This document shows positions 44,916 through 53,732 of a stretch of 64,000 nt of DNA, in pieces. The stretch comes from RUG334 sp045599645 (GTDB lineage Bacteria > Muiribacteriota > Ozemobacteria > Ozemobacterales > Ozemobacteraceae). The DNA lies in assembly GCA_045599645.1 (NCBI GenBank), contig JAZRWI010000023.1, positions 28,951 to 92,950 of the forward strand, written 5' to 3'. Numbering within the stretch: the first letter of the stretch is position 1; each line of letters opens with the position of its first letter. The translations under genes and the position numbers were made by a program. Below the pieces are notes generated by a model. That model was not told where the DNA came from. It was given only the letters and a program-made list of their open reading frames with translations, and did no database searches.

Positions 44916-45476
44916 GTGAGAAATAAGAAAAACCGATTGCTATTATTGGCACTAATGGCCGGTGTTATTTCTGCAATGCCAGCGCCAAAGCCAGCGCTAG
45001 CTTACCAGGAAATCAAGGAAACTAATACTATTTCTAGATTCCTTGATGACAATTTTGTAGGGATAAAATCGATTTATCGACATGCCTGTGAAATGAAAAA
45101 GCAGGCTAATCCATTTAATAGCAAAAAGCATCGGGAAAAATACAGATTTGAACCTGGTGACAGTCATCCTAGAACTATCATGTCTCAGAGTAGAGACCTT
45201 GTAAGCCGCTATAAGCTTGTAAATGGTATTCTCTACCACTCAGACATTCCTAATAGACTTGAGCTTTTCAATAAGTCTATGGATAGTATCAACACTATTA
45301 CAACCTACGCAAAACGAGCTATAAGAGCTAACAAAGATAATAACTATGCTTTGTATCTTGCTTCTGCTCAGGGTATCGAAAAGGAAACTGTTGAACTCAA
45401 TAAGCTCCTTGATGAACTTGAATGCAGTATTAATGAAAGCATCGTTCGTTCTGACGCCAAGAAAGATGACCTGTAA
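44916..45476 (+). CDS. Exported helical protein of unknown function
   Basis: The open frame begins at ATG 44796, but GTG 44916 is preferred. It has AAAGGAG 7 nt upstream and gives a clear signal peptide (MRNKKNRLLLLALMAGVIS, ending PAPKPALA). The mature part of about 155 residues is mostly alpha-helical and charged (TISRFLDDNFVGIKSIYRHAC, LELFNKSMDSINTITTYAKRA). No family recognised. It is followed 47 bp later by the TPR protein on the same strand, so the two probably form an operon. The 219 bp upstream hold no other gene. Confidence 0.8.
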   Translation: MRNKKNRLLLLALMAGVISAMPAPKPALAYQEIKETNTISRFLDDNFVGIKSIYRHACEMKKQANPFNSKKHREKYRFEPGDSHPRTIMSQSRDLVSRYKLVNGILYHSDIPNRLELFNKSMDSINTITTYAKRAIRANKDNNYALYLASAQGIEKETVELNKLLDELECSINESIVRSDAKKDDL

Positions 45477-45523
45477 GTCTGACTGTCATTGTTAGAATGA
45501 ATTTGTAATGAATTGAGGAAAAT

Positions 45524-46936
45524 ATGAAGCTTTTTCGAAAACCGGCCCCTACGGCACTTCTTTTGCTGGCTCTTGCATGCGGTTGCATAATGCCTAGTAG
45601 TGCGGCTGAAGCAGAAAAGGGAATTGTTGATCCAAAAAAGCAATCTGCACAGTTGGTTCAGGAAGGGTTGAATTACCTGATCCTTGAGCAGAATAAAAAA
45701 GCTGAAGAGCTTTTTATTAAGGCAAAATCGTTAGATCCTTATTCAGAACAGTCTTATAACTTTCTGGGTTTGTTGTATCTTCAGGAAGGTCTTAATGATA
45801 AAGCTGAGGATATGCTTAAACAAGCTATTTCTATTGAGCCGATGTATCCGGAGGCTCTTAGAAATCTTGGAAAGCTTTGCTTGAAGGAAGACCGATTTAA
45901 GGAAGCCAGTGCTTACCTCAAGAAAACTCTTTCTATCGACGAAAAGCAGCCTTATACTTGGTATCTGCTTGGTATGGCCCAGTATTTCAGCGGTCACAAT
46001 ACTGAAGCCATAGAAGCCTACGAAACAGCCTTTGCTATGGAACCAAATCTTCCAACTGAGGCTCGTTATAATCTCGGTGTGGCCTATCACGAAAGCTCTC
46101 GATACCTGGATGCCGTTAGATGCTATGAAGAAGTCCTGAAACAGGAACCAGAGCATATTAACGCACTTAATAATCTTGGACTTGTATATTCAATCTTAGG
46201 GGAAAGAAGCAGAGCTATAGACACATTCCAGCAGGTTCTCGCTCTTGATAAGGATAACGTAAAAGCAAGAATCAATCTTGGTAACGTTTTTCTGAGCACA
46301 AAGGACCTTGTAGAAGCTGAAAAAATCTATCGCAGTGCTATTACCTTAGATGAAGCAGATATAAGCCCAAGACTGAATCTAGGGGTTGTATATTACGAAA
46401 AGGGTGAGTTTGAAAAGGCATGTGTTGAATGGAACAAGCTTTTGAAAGAAGAACCGGACAATATAAGAGTCCTTTCTGTTATGGGTTCTGCCTTCCTTGA
46501 ACGCAAGGATTACCCGGAAGCAATAAAAATATTCAAGCAAATGAATAAGCTGATGCCAGAAAACGGCAGTGTTGCAAATACCTTGGGATATTTGATGGCA
46601 GAGCAGAATACTGATCTTAAGCAGGCAGAAAAATTAGTAGAAAGCGCTATAAAGTATGATAAACAGAATAGAGCTACATACTATGACTCTCTTGCATGGG
46701 TTCATTATAAGCGAGGAAACACAAAACAAGCTTATAATCTTCAGAAGAAAGCTATTAAAATATTCAAACTGGCCCATGAGCCAATCTCAAGTGATGTTTA
46801 CTATCACATGGGAAAAATCCAGATGAAAATGAATAATTCCATAGAAGCACGAAGCAGTTTCGAATCAGCTATGAAAAGCAATACAGATGCTGATATCGTA
46901 AAGTTAGCTTCTGAAAGCCTGGCACTCATCAAATAA
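45524..46936 (+). CDS. Exported tetratricopeptide repeat protein
   Basis: 470 residues beginning with a signal sequence (MKLFRKPAPTALLLLALACG). Cys 19 and 21 could be lipidated although the lipobox is not canonical. About ten TPR units follow (AEELFIKAKSLDPYSEQSYNF, AEDMLKQAISIEPMYPEALRN, AIDTFQQVLALDKDNVKARIN and others). The layout resembles PilF/TadD-type pilotins or outer-membrane TPR scaffolds, which fits the pilin cluster next door and the Tad locus, but the assignment to TadD is inference. Confidence 0.88.
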   Translation: MKLFRKPAPTALLLLALACGCIMPSSAAEAEKGIVDPKKQSAQLVQEGLNYLILEQNKKAEELFIKAKSLDPYSEQSYNFLGLLYLQEGLNDKAEDMLKQAISIEPMYPEALRNLGKLCLKEDRFKEASAYLKKTLSIDEKQPYTWYLLGMAQYFSGHNTEAIEAYETAFAMEPNLPTEARYNLGVAYHESSRYLDAVRCYEEVLKQEPEHINALNNLGLVYSILGERSRAIDTFQQVLALDKDNVKARINLGNVFLSTKDLVEAEKIYRSAITLDEADISPRLNLGVVYYEKGEFEKACVEWNKLLKEEPDNIRVLSVMGSAFLERKDYPEAIKIFKQMNKLMPENGSVANTLGYLMAEQNTDLKQAEKLVESAIKYDKQNRATYYDSLAWVHYKRGNTKQAYNLQKKAIKIFKLAHEPISSDVYYHMGKIQMKMNNSIEARSSFESAMKSNTDADIVKLASESLALIK

Positions 46937-46948
46937 AAAAGCCAAAAA

Positions 46949-46982
46949 AACCGCCGATTGTAAACCAATCGGCGGTTTTTTT
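46949..46982 (+). terminator. Intrinsic terminator of the TPR protein gene
   Basis: 12-bp stem AACCGCCGATTG/CAATCGGCGGTT with a 5-nt loop and a T-tract, 12 bp after the stop codon. Adenines on the other side could make it work in both directions. Confidence 0.93.
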
Positions 46983-46986
46983 ACAA

Positions 46987-47041
46987 CCCTTCCTCCTTTA
47001 GGGGGAAGGTGGATTCTGCGAAGCAGAAGACGAATGCGGGC
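46987..47041. repeat. 55-bp repeat element, left member of an inverted pair
   Basis: Two nested hairpins: CCTTCCTCC...GGGGGAAGG and TTCTGC-GAA-GCAGAA, then GACGAATGCGGG. The reverse complement occurs at 53597-53651 with one difference in the second loop. It belongs to the same family as the CACGC-GAA-GCGTG repeats at 52.6-54.3 kb. Confidence 0.9.
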
Positions 47042-47067
47042 AAGAAATTATTAACAAATGATAACTT

Positions 47068-50025
47068 TTATCTCCCGTTATACTGTGCCAGCAATTCCTT
47101 TACTTCACGCGGGTCTACAATGTATTCAAGGAATTCACCGCGTATCTGACCGGCAAGAGGTTCACCAAGAACGTCAGAACGCTGATATTCTACTTCAGCC
47201 ATAATTCTGAACTTGGCAAAACCAATAATCTGAACAGAGTTTTTCAGGTTATCTACACCTACTTCAGAAGGTGAATACTTGGAATTAAGATTATCTGAAT
47301 CTGCAGCGCCGTTGTTGGAATTACCAACCTTAATATCATAGATTGTGTAATCATCTGCAGTGAGCTGCTGGTCATTTACACGCTGAATCCCAGCCTGATA
47401 CTGCTGGACTGATTCCGGAGTTCCAACAATAGGAACTATAACTATAGTATCAGGTGTGTAGCTGGCAAGAGCTTCATGATTGGTGATATACTTAACACCG
47501 TCTTCAGATTCCTTTGTGTATTTACTGTTATCTGTAGAGATAATGTCAGCAAAGTTAATTGGTGAATCAAAGCCATAAAGCATACGGTTCATGTAGTCTG
47601 TTGCTGATTTGTTGCCATCGTTATCCGGGTCGATACAACCATACTGATATTTTGTTCTGCCGCTAAGGTGAGTGCCGACACTTGTCTGCTTGTCTGAGGT
47701 TGAACCGAAGAGAACGTTGTTAAGAACGAATCGCTTAGCATTTGTGTTTTCGGCATTGTGACCGCCCATCATTGCAAACTGGCCCTTGAATTCACCAGTG
47801 ACAGGGTCTTGAACCTTACCGCCGATATACTGCCATGCACCGCCACCTATTTCAGACATTTTATCAACATGACCCTTTATCGTAGAACCATTGATAGAAT
47901 CGGTAGCGCCCTGACCAGTATTAGGAGTGCCAGTTATCTGGCAGAGTGGGCTATACTTATAGGCATCTTTTACGGTACCTGATTTGGTTGCATTTTGTAA
48001 AAAGTCGATAGTTGAATAGCCACGCTTTTTGGGCTGTTGGCCATACTTAAAGTTAGTAAAAGCAATACAGTTGTCGTATGCCTGAGCTGCACTGCGGGTT
48101 TTATAATATGCACTCTGATGTAATGCCAGGTCGATTGTTTCCAATGCAAAACACTGTGTATACATGAAACCACCACGAAGAATATGATCTTTTACCTTTT
48201 CGGCAACAAGCCATTTCATTTTCTGGTATGCAGTGGCATAAGTAAACCAGTTTTCACAAAGCTGCTGCATAGAAAGACTTGAATTATATTCCATTTTTAT
48301 TGGATTTACTGCTATGTAAGCATCGTCTTCGAATCCTAAGCTCTTCAGGTAATCGTAATACTTACAACCGTTGAAGTTGGCCTGACCGCTGAGGTCGCTA
48401 GGGTCGAAATAACCACATCTTCCGCATCTTTCATAATGACCTGTCTTACAATAGGCCTGAAGCTCTTCATAACTGGTATCCCAACCCTTGAAGATTGATG
48501 TGTAGGTGTTAATGATTTTCTTAACAGCTTTATCTACCCATTTATATTTGGTTACCCATTTTCTGGTTCTGCTATCATACTGCTGATAAGCTTCCTGAAC
48601 CTTTTCATAAACTGTGGTTTCTTCAACCTTTACGTCACCATGCTCTAGAATCATGTGCTCTCGGCAACTCGCACAGGCAAGATCTCTTAACTTCTTGTCT
48701 GCTTCTTCCTGGCTGTTAACACTTGTAGAGGTTTTGTCGAAAGGAATGTTTTCGATACAACCAGGCTTTAATGATGTACAACGTGTCGGGAAAATAGCAT
48801 TGTTGTATGAAGAACCGTCGTTGGTTGTTAAACCTGTAAAGTCTTCATGGTGTAAGTGAATCCAGTCATATTTATCTAATTCGTCATTTATGATTTCAAG
48901 GTCAAATATTTTCGAATTCCTACTGGCGTCATAGTTGTCCTGACGCTTCCAACCACTTGGATTTTGGGTTGTGTTCGGCAAAGCGTATTTGCCATAAGGT
49001 ATCTTTGCAGTTCTTAGAATCTGTTCAACAGGGTCGGCGTCTGCCTGAGAAGAATAAACTGCAATCTGAGGTCTGTTGGTTAATGGAAGGATACGGTCAT
49101 TGGTTACTATACCGTTGTTGATTTTGCTTAGATAATCATTTAAGTCATTAGGTGCAATGTATACCCCAATTTTATTCAATAAACTGCAAATTCCTTGTGG
49201 ATCAAGCTTTTGAAAAGTTACTCCACGGTAATCGCCATTCAGCTTTTTTAAGAACATATCGCTGGTTCTCATAAGGAAGCCGCCACCGTTGTTGCTCAAA
49301 AGCCAATATGCCGGAGTGCAGGATTCTGTATCACGTTCATCAATCTGTAATGCCCAGAATGCTGCACCATATGCCAGCAATCTTGCATCACCGGACTGTT
49401 CGCCGTTCAGACCACAAGGAATATAAATCATGTATTCTTCGTCGCCGAGAACATCTGTGCCTTCAAGTTCCCCAAGCTTAATGATGTATTCGGTTCCAGT
49501 GGCAAAGCCTTCGTCATCCCCGAAAGGAACGTAATCGTAGGTTTTCCAGGAAAGGTCATGAACTTCACCATGAGGAATTGCAATAGGCATAATGGTTGAA
49601 GTATCGTCGCTGCCAGCACGATTTGCTGCTACTGTAGCTGTCTGCCTATCAAAAATCTTCATGAAGAATAGACTTACATCATCAGAGGCTTCAATACTAA
49701 GGTTAGTCTGGTTCTGAGTGAGCAATACCTTTAATTCATCGGGTGAAAGATTGGCAAATCCATTTGCAGCCATTACTTCCTGCATATGGGATTTGATTGA
49801 ATTGAAGTCTGCTTCTGTCAGGTTGTTTTTTTTCAGCTTACGAAATTCAGAAAGCTTGTCAAAACCGGCTTTCCAGGCTGCGTTGGTTGCTGTCTGGAGT
49901 CTGGCATGCTCATAATACATATAACCTACGTCTGTTACTAAGGCTATGATTGCTACAATCAAAACTGATATTGCAGCTGTAAAAATTGTGATACTACCTT
50001 TACGAGCTTGGGCCTTGCTAATCAT
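47068..50025 (-). CDS. Long TadG-like pilus assembly protein with Cys-rich insert
   Basis: The start is ATG 50025 with a perfect GAGGAGG site; the frame is open to a TTG at 50043. The N-terminus GSITIFTAAISVLIVAIIALVTDVGYMYYEHARLQTATNAAWKAG is the TadG/Tad N-terminal membrane domain. The C-terminus (IIGFAKFRIMAEVEY...GEPLAGQIRGEFLEYIVDPREV) matches that of the short TadG at 51015-52082. Between lies about 600 residues of insertion with Cys clusters ACASCREH and YCKTGHYERCGRCGYFDP...GCKYY, which look like a metal-binding or disulfide-bonded domain. No VWA motif was found. Last gene of the TadE/TadG operon. Confidence 0.85.
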   Translation of the reverse strand: MISKAQARKGSITIFTAAISVLIVAIIALVTDVGYMYYEHARLQTATNAAWKAGFDKLSEFRKLKKNNLTEADFNSIKSHMQEVMAANGFANLSPDELKVLLTQNQTNLSIEASDDVSLFFMKIFDRQTATVAANRAGSDDTSTIMPIAIPHGEVHDLSWKTYDYVPFGDDEGFATGTEYIIKLGELEGTDVLGDEEYMIYIPCGLNGEQSGDARLLAYGAAFWALQIDERDTESCTPAYWLLSNNGGGFLMRTSDMFLKKLNGDYRGVTFQKLDPQGICSLLNKIGVYIAPNDLNDYLSKINNGIVTNDRILPLTNRPQIAVYSSQADADPVEQILRTAKIPYGKYALPNTTQNPSGWKRQDNYDASRNSKIFDLEIINDELDKYDWIHLHHEDFTGLTTNDGSSYNNAIFPTRCTSLKPGCIENIPFDKTSTSVNSQEEADKKLRDLACASCREHMILEHGDVKVEETTVYEKVQEAYQQYDSRTRKWVTKYKWVDKAVKKIINTYTSIFKGWDTSYEELQAYCKTGHYERCGRCGYFDPSDLSGQANFNGCKYYDYLKSLGFEDDAYIAVNPIKMEYNSSLSMQQLCENWFTYATAYQKMKWLVAEKVKDHILRGGFMYTQCFALETIDLALHQSAYYKTRSAAQAYDNCIAFTNFKYGQQPKKRGYSTIDFLQNATKSGTVKDAYKYSPLCQITGTPNTGQGATDSINGSTIKGHVDKMSEIGGGAWQYIGGKVQDPVTGEFKGQFAMMGGHNAENTNAKRFVLNNVLFGSTSDKQTSVGTHLSGRTKYQYGCIDPDNDGNKSATDYMNRMLYGFDSPINFADIISTDNSKYTKESEDGVKYITNHEALASYTPDTIVIVPIVGTPESVQQYQAGIQRVNDQQLTADDYTIYDIKVGNSNNGAADSDNLNSKYSPSEVGVDNLKNSVQIIGFAKFRIMAEVEYQRSDVLGEPLAGQIRGEFLEYIVDPREVKELLAQYNGR

Positions 50026-50055
50026 TTGACGCCTCCTCTTCAAGTAGTAAATTAA

Positions 50056-50499
50056 TTACTCTTTCTTTTCTGTAGCACTTGCAGATAAGAGCATAGCACC
50101 GCTTCTTGTGGCTCCACCGTTTACTACAGAGCTTAAAAATGGGGTGATAAGAGTAAGATTATAGCTGGCTGATACTGTTACAGAATCAGCAAAGGTTCCA
50201 ACCTTTTCAAATTTTACGTTTTCGTAGTCGTTTTCAGCCATCATTGGAGAACGTGAATCCCAAAAGGTTTTCTTTACATTATCAATGCTGGTGTGGGTTG
50301 TGGAAGTATAAAGATTGCGTGCAACAAGCTGATTTGTGCGCTTTGCTGCAGCACGGGCTGCCTGAACACACTGATTATTAAGGCTTGACCAGCAGTGAAG
50401 AGCTCTACCAAAATCAAAAATACCCATTATAACTAACAGGAAAATAGGAAGAACCAATGATAACTCTACTATAGCCTGACCTTTTCTATTTTTATTCAT
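50056..50499 (-). CDS. TadE-like pseudopilin
   Basis: 147 residues: KNRKGQAIVELSLVLPIFLLVIMGIFDFGRALH is the TadE signature with a conserved Glu in a hydrophobic helix. TadE and TadF are processed by the Tad prepilin peptidase and are needed for pilus biogenesis. AAAGGAC ribosome-binding site. Third TadE-like copy in the operon and the most divergent after the helix. Confidence 0.9.
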   Translation of the reverse strand: MNKNRKGQAIVELSLVLPIFLLVIMGIFDFGRALHCWSSLNNQCVQAARAAAKRTNQLVARNLYTSTTHTSIDNVKKTFWDSRSPMMAENDYENVKFEKVGTFADSVTVSASYNLTLITPFLSSVVNGGATRSGAMLLSASATEKKE

Positions 50500-50527
50500 A
50501 TTATATTGTCCTTTTGATTGATTTTGG

Positions 50528-50965
50528 TTATCTATTCTTTACTACGTTTGGAACCTTATAGGTTGCCTGGGTTTTCAATGTTAAATAATTGTTACCGGCT
50601 ACTGCATTCAGGAAGGCCTGATAGAACGGGGTGTAGGTCTGGGAATGATATTCAAGCTCTACGCGCTTCATACGGCTCCCGTCCTGCATTTTCAGTTCGG
50701 AAATCTTTGCACTGTAGATTCCGGGCTTTCGCCAGCCAATAGGCGGTGAACTGTAATTTGCTATAAAATTGTTTGTGGCTGCGTTGCTTAAATCATTTTC
50801 AGCACAGTTGCTTGCTGTATCACTTGCTACCTGCTGAAGTGCAATTGCATTATAAAAAGCAAAGCCGAAGTCAACCATGCCGCCAATTACTATTAGCAGG
50901 AACAGAGGGAATAACAATGCCATTTCAACAATGGATTGGCCTCGTTTTCTGTTTCTTTTAAGCAT
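50528..50965 (-). CDS. TadE-like pseudopilin
   Basis: 145 residues with NRKRGQSIVEMALLFPLFLLIVIGGMVDFGFAFYNAIALQQV, near-identical in pattern to the gene at 52079-52519 (GFAFYNHLTLQQI). The two are recent paralogues. AAAGGAG site upstream. Confidence 0.9.
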   Translation of the reverse strand: MLKRNRKRGQSIVEMALLFPLFLLIVIGGMVDFGFAFYNAIALQQVASDTASNCAENDLSNAATNNFIANYSSPPIGWRKPGIYSAKISELKMQDGSRMKRVELEYHSQTYTPFYQAFLNAVAGNNYLTLKTQATYKVPNVVKNR

Positions 50966-51014
50966 TTATGGCTCCTTTGCAAGTCTTATTCAAATTAATA
51001 AGCAAGATTTGTAC

Positions 51015-52082
51015 CTACTTACTATTTGCAACTTCCCACGGATTAACAATATATCTTACAAATTTCCCTCTTACCTGACCACTGGCGGGTTTCCCTAGGG
51101 TACCCGCGTCACCGTTCTGGTAATCGTTTCCGATACGTTTGTATTCTGAAGCTGAAAGTAGTTCAAATTCAGCAAAGCCTATGATTTTTGAAGCATTTTC
51201 TATTGTGAAAATCTGGTTTGCATCAGTAGTTAGATTTTTGCTTCTAAGGCTGTAAATAGGAAGCTGATCTGCCTTAGCACCATAGCTTGATGCTATTTCA
51301 GCAGTTGGCTCTACTATTGGTATAATTACTCTTTTGTTGCTGTTTCTGGAAGCTATTGCGCTGTTGGTTTCGTTGGTAAAACCTGCACAGGCAAGAGTCA
51401 GCTTGTCATTGAGGTTTAATGCTTTTGTATAGCCAAAGCTTAAGGCTTTCTGGTAGTTCGCAGCATCGACATTAGTTCCGAAGCTGGTAACGCCCTGGCA
51501 GAGAAGTGAAGCATCAGCCTGCTGACCCGGTTTTATTATGTATTCATTCCCTTCTAAAAAGCCTTTGCCTTCTGGGAAAAATTGGAAGGATAGGGTGCTG
51601 TCTGCATTCCATTTGATTACACCGTGTGACATTGCAAGTGGAATAACGTCAGCAGTGCCATTTGTTGGAACATTTGCATCGCGGCTTGCAGACACTGTTG
51701 TAGAATCTGCTTTAATAGCCTTTGCAAAGAAAAGACCTACATGACTCTGGGCTTCAAGATGGATGTCTCTGTCGTTTTCTACACTGAAATACAACTGATT
51801 TTCAGCATCAATGTGAAAGCCATTGTAATCCATTACTTCAAGGATATGAGCCTTGATTTCGTCTTTGTTTTCTTTTGTAAGAACAGGATTTGCTGTTCTA
51901 AGCTTCATGAGACGGTCATTGCCAGCCAGCCAACCGGCATTAACTGCTGTCTGCAAATCATTTCTTTTATAATAAATATAGCCTATATCTACCACTATTG
52001 CTGTAATTCCCAAGATGAAGGTAGATAATAGGGCGGTCATAACCATTATAGCGCCTGATTTGCTGTTTAAACGGTTAATCAT
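51015..52082 (-). CDS. Short TadG-like pilus assembly protein
   Basis: 355 residues. The N-terminus SGAIMVMTALLSTFILGITAIVVDIGYIYYKRNDLQTAVNAGWLAG is a Tad N-terminal domain. The C-terminus IIGFAEFELLSASEYKR...GKPASGQVRGKFVRYIVNPWEV is shared with the 985-residue TadG. It therefore looks like the same protein without the 600-residue central insert. The start overlaps the upstream TadE stop by 4 bp (ATGA). Confidence 0.88.
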   Translation of the reverse strand: MINRLNSKSGAIMVMTALLSTFILGITAIVVDIGYIYYKRNDLQTAVNAGWLAGNDRLMKLRTANPVLTKENKDEIKAHILEVMDYNGFHIDAENQLYFSVENDRDIHLEAQSHVGLFFAKAIKADSTTVSASRDANVPTNGTADVIPLAMSHGVIKWNADSTLSFQFFPEGKGFLEGNEYIIKPGQQADASLLCQGVTSFGTNVDAANYQKALSFGYTKALNLNDKLTLACAGFTNETNSAIASRNSNKRVIIPIVEPTAEIASSYGAKADQLPIYSLRSKNLTTDANQIFTIENASKIIGFAEFELLSASEYKRIGNDYQNGDAGTLGKPASGQVRGKFVRYIVNPWEVANSK

Positions 52083-52519
52083 TTGGAAGCCTCCTGAACA
52101 TTTGAAATTGCAAGATGTTCTGGAGCCTTATAAGCAGCAGAGGCAGAAATAGTTATGCAGGCTCTTCCATTGGCAAGCTTATACATTCCCATATAGAATG
52201 GTGTGTATGCAGGATTATCATAGCTTGCGGCTACCTGATAGATTTTTCCACCTGTCTTCAGATTCTGAGGCTCGTATGGAAGCACAGTGAAATTGCCATC
52301 CCACCATCCTGGCTTAAGGGAATTGGCATATTGTGAAATCTGTATCTGGTCAGCGTTGTTGTAGGCTGCATATTTGGCGGTATTATTGACTATTTGCTGA
52401 AGGGTCAGATGATTATAGAATGCGAAACCAAAGTCTACGATTCCGCCAATGACAATCAACAGAAAGAACGGAAATACCAAGGCAAACTCAACTAGTGCCT
52501 GACCTTTACGTCTCTTCAT
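52079..52519 (-). CDS. TadE-like pseudopilin (first gene of TadE/TadG operon)
   Basis: The start at ATG 52519 (MKRRKGQALVEFALVFPFFLL) has GGAGGG 5 nt upstream; the open frame to 52561 is not supported. TadE helix with GIVDFGFAFYNHLTLQQI. The five-gene order is TadE-TadG-TadE-TadE-TadG. Confidence 0.9.
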   Translation of the reverse strand: MKRRKGQALVEFALVFPFFLLIVIGGIVDFGFAFYNHLTLQQIVNNTAKYAAYNNADQIQISQYANSLKPGWWDGNFTVLPYEPQNLKTGGKIYQVAASYDNPAYTPFYMGMYKLANGRACITISASAAYKAPEHLAISNVQEASK

Positions 52520-52606
52520 TTTTACCCTCCATAATGTACACCAGATATATAGATAGACCATTAGAGTCTATATCAACCGCCCCAAACAATCAACTTTTTT
52601 CTACAT

Positions 52607-53040
52607 CCGCCCCACGCAGTAGCCTTCCTCCGAATGGAAGCTCTGTATGAGCATAAATGACCGCCCCACGCAGTGGCCTTCCTCCGAATGGGGGAAGGTG
52701 GCACGCGAAGCGTGACGGATGAGGGTGAATATGTCACCAAGCATCTATTTATCATAAAACTATATTTTGAGTTCAATATCTGCCCCACGCAGTGGCCTTC
52801 CTCCATACGGGGGAAGGTGGCACGCGAAGCGTGACGGATGAGGGTTATATAATCACTCTTATACATCCACAGCTATAAAATCCTATAATAGCCCTTCTTC
52901 CTTCAGGGAGAAGGTGGCACGCGAAGCGTGACGAATGTGGGTTATATAATCACCCTTATACATCCACAGCTATAAAATCCTATGATAGCCCTTCTTCCTT
53001 CAGGGAGAAGGTGGCACGCGAAGCGTGACGAATGTGGGCA
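52607..53040. repeat. Left arm of repeat island: palindromic units and two 97-bp tandem copies
   Basis: Palindromic units of about 65 bp begin GCCCCACGCAGTGGCCTTCC and end GACGGATGAGGG (52661-52725, 52780-52844; a degraded copy at 52607). 97-bp tandem units follow at 52891-52987 and 52988-53037, the second incomplete. All contain the hairpin CACGC-GAA-GCGTG. There is no gene between 52520 and 53194; short frames here lie wholly in repeat. Confidence 0.93.
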
Positions 53041-53098
53041 AATATGTCACAAAGCATCTATTCATCATTAAATTAGATATTAGAGTAAAATTTTCCTT

Positions 53099-53124
53099 GC
53101 ACTAGGGAATATTTTCCCTAGTGC
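53099..53124. promoter_or_regulatory. Perfect 11-bp inverted repeat before the DUF559 gene
   Basis: GCACTAGGGAA, TATT, TTCCCTAGTGC, 70 bp upstream of the DUF559 start. No T-run follows in either direction, so an operator or element end is more likely than a terminator. Confidence 0.5.
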
Positions 53125-53194
53125 AAAATTCTTAAAAAAATTTGTCTAACTTTCCGTTTTCAAATGATTACTTATATGAAAGGAGAGAACAATA

Positions 53195-53575
53195 ATGTCA
53201 CAAATAAAAATCATCCATGCTAGAGCTAAGGAATTAAGAAAAAGTATGACGGTTGAAGAAAGAAAGTTATGGCTTTTCTTTCTGAAAAAACATAAAAAAG
53301 TATTTAGGAGACAACATGCATTTGGTAACTATATATTAGATTTTTATTGTAGAGAAGCTAGATTGGTAATAGAAATAGATGGTAAACAACATTTGTTAGA
53401 GGATAATGCTAATAATGATAAATTTAGAACGGAATACTTGAATACAAAAGGTTTAAGGGTGTTGCGGTTCATGAATTCTGACATAAATAATCATTTTCCC
53501 TTTGTTTGTGACACTATTGATCAGGTTGTTGAAGACAGATGTAATGGTGATACGAGAAATAATCCATTCGAGTAA
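53195..53575 (+). CDS. DUF559 protein, Vsr/MutH-like endonuclease fold
   Basis: 126 residues. The core HARAKELRKSMTVEERKLWLFF, RRQHAFGNYILDFYCREARLVIEIDGKQH and LNTKGLRVLRFMNSDINNH is the DUF559 pattern: a restriction-endonuclease-like fold in which the Asp of LDFYC and the E-x-D of IEIDG would form the metal site. AAGGAG lies about 9 nt before the ATG. It is the only plus-strand gene in this stretch and is enclosed on both sides by copies of the same palindromic repeat family. Whether it acts on these repeats is not known; the link is inference from position. Confidence 0.9.
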   Translation: MSQIKIIHARAKELRKSMTVEERKLWLFFLKKHKKVFRRQHAFGNYILDFYCREARLVIEIDGKQHLLEDNANNDKFRTEYLNTKGLRVLRFMNSDINNHFPFVCDTIDQVVEDRCNGDTRNNPFE

Positions 53576-53596
53576 ATGATAATGTGTGATACATTC

Positions 53597-53651
53597 GCCC
53601 GCATTCGTCTTCTGCTGCGCAGAATCCACCTTCCCCCTAAAGGAGGAAGGG
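53597..53651. repeat. 55-bp repeat element, right member of an inverted pair
   Basis: The reverse complement of 46987-47041 with 54 of 55 positions equal; the single difference is the loop base that makes GCGAAGC into GCGCAGC. It begins 22 bp after the DUF559 stop and is opposite in orientation to the other repeats of the island. Confidence 0.92.
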
Positions 53652-53732
53652 CTAAATTTCCATTTTCCTTCGAAATGGGGACTGCTGCCAAGAATGGCGG
53701 AGTGCAGTTGCCACAGGAGGTAGCATAGAACT

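Noticed and set aside
52573..52866. Open frame in the repeat island
   Set aside because: Composed entirely of repeat units, so the repeated peptide is a by-product.
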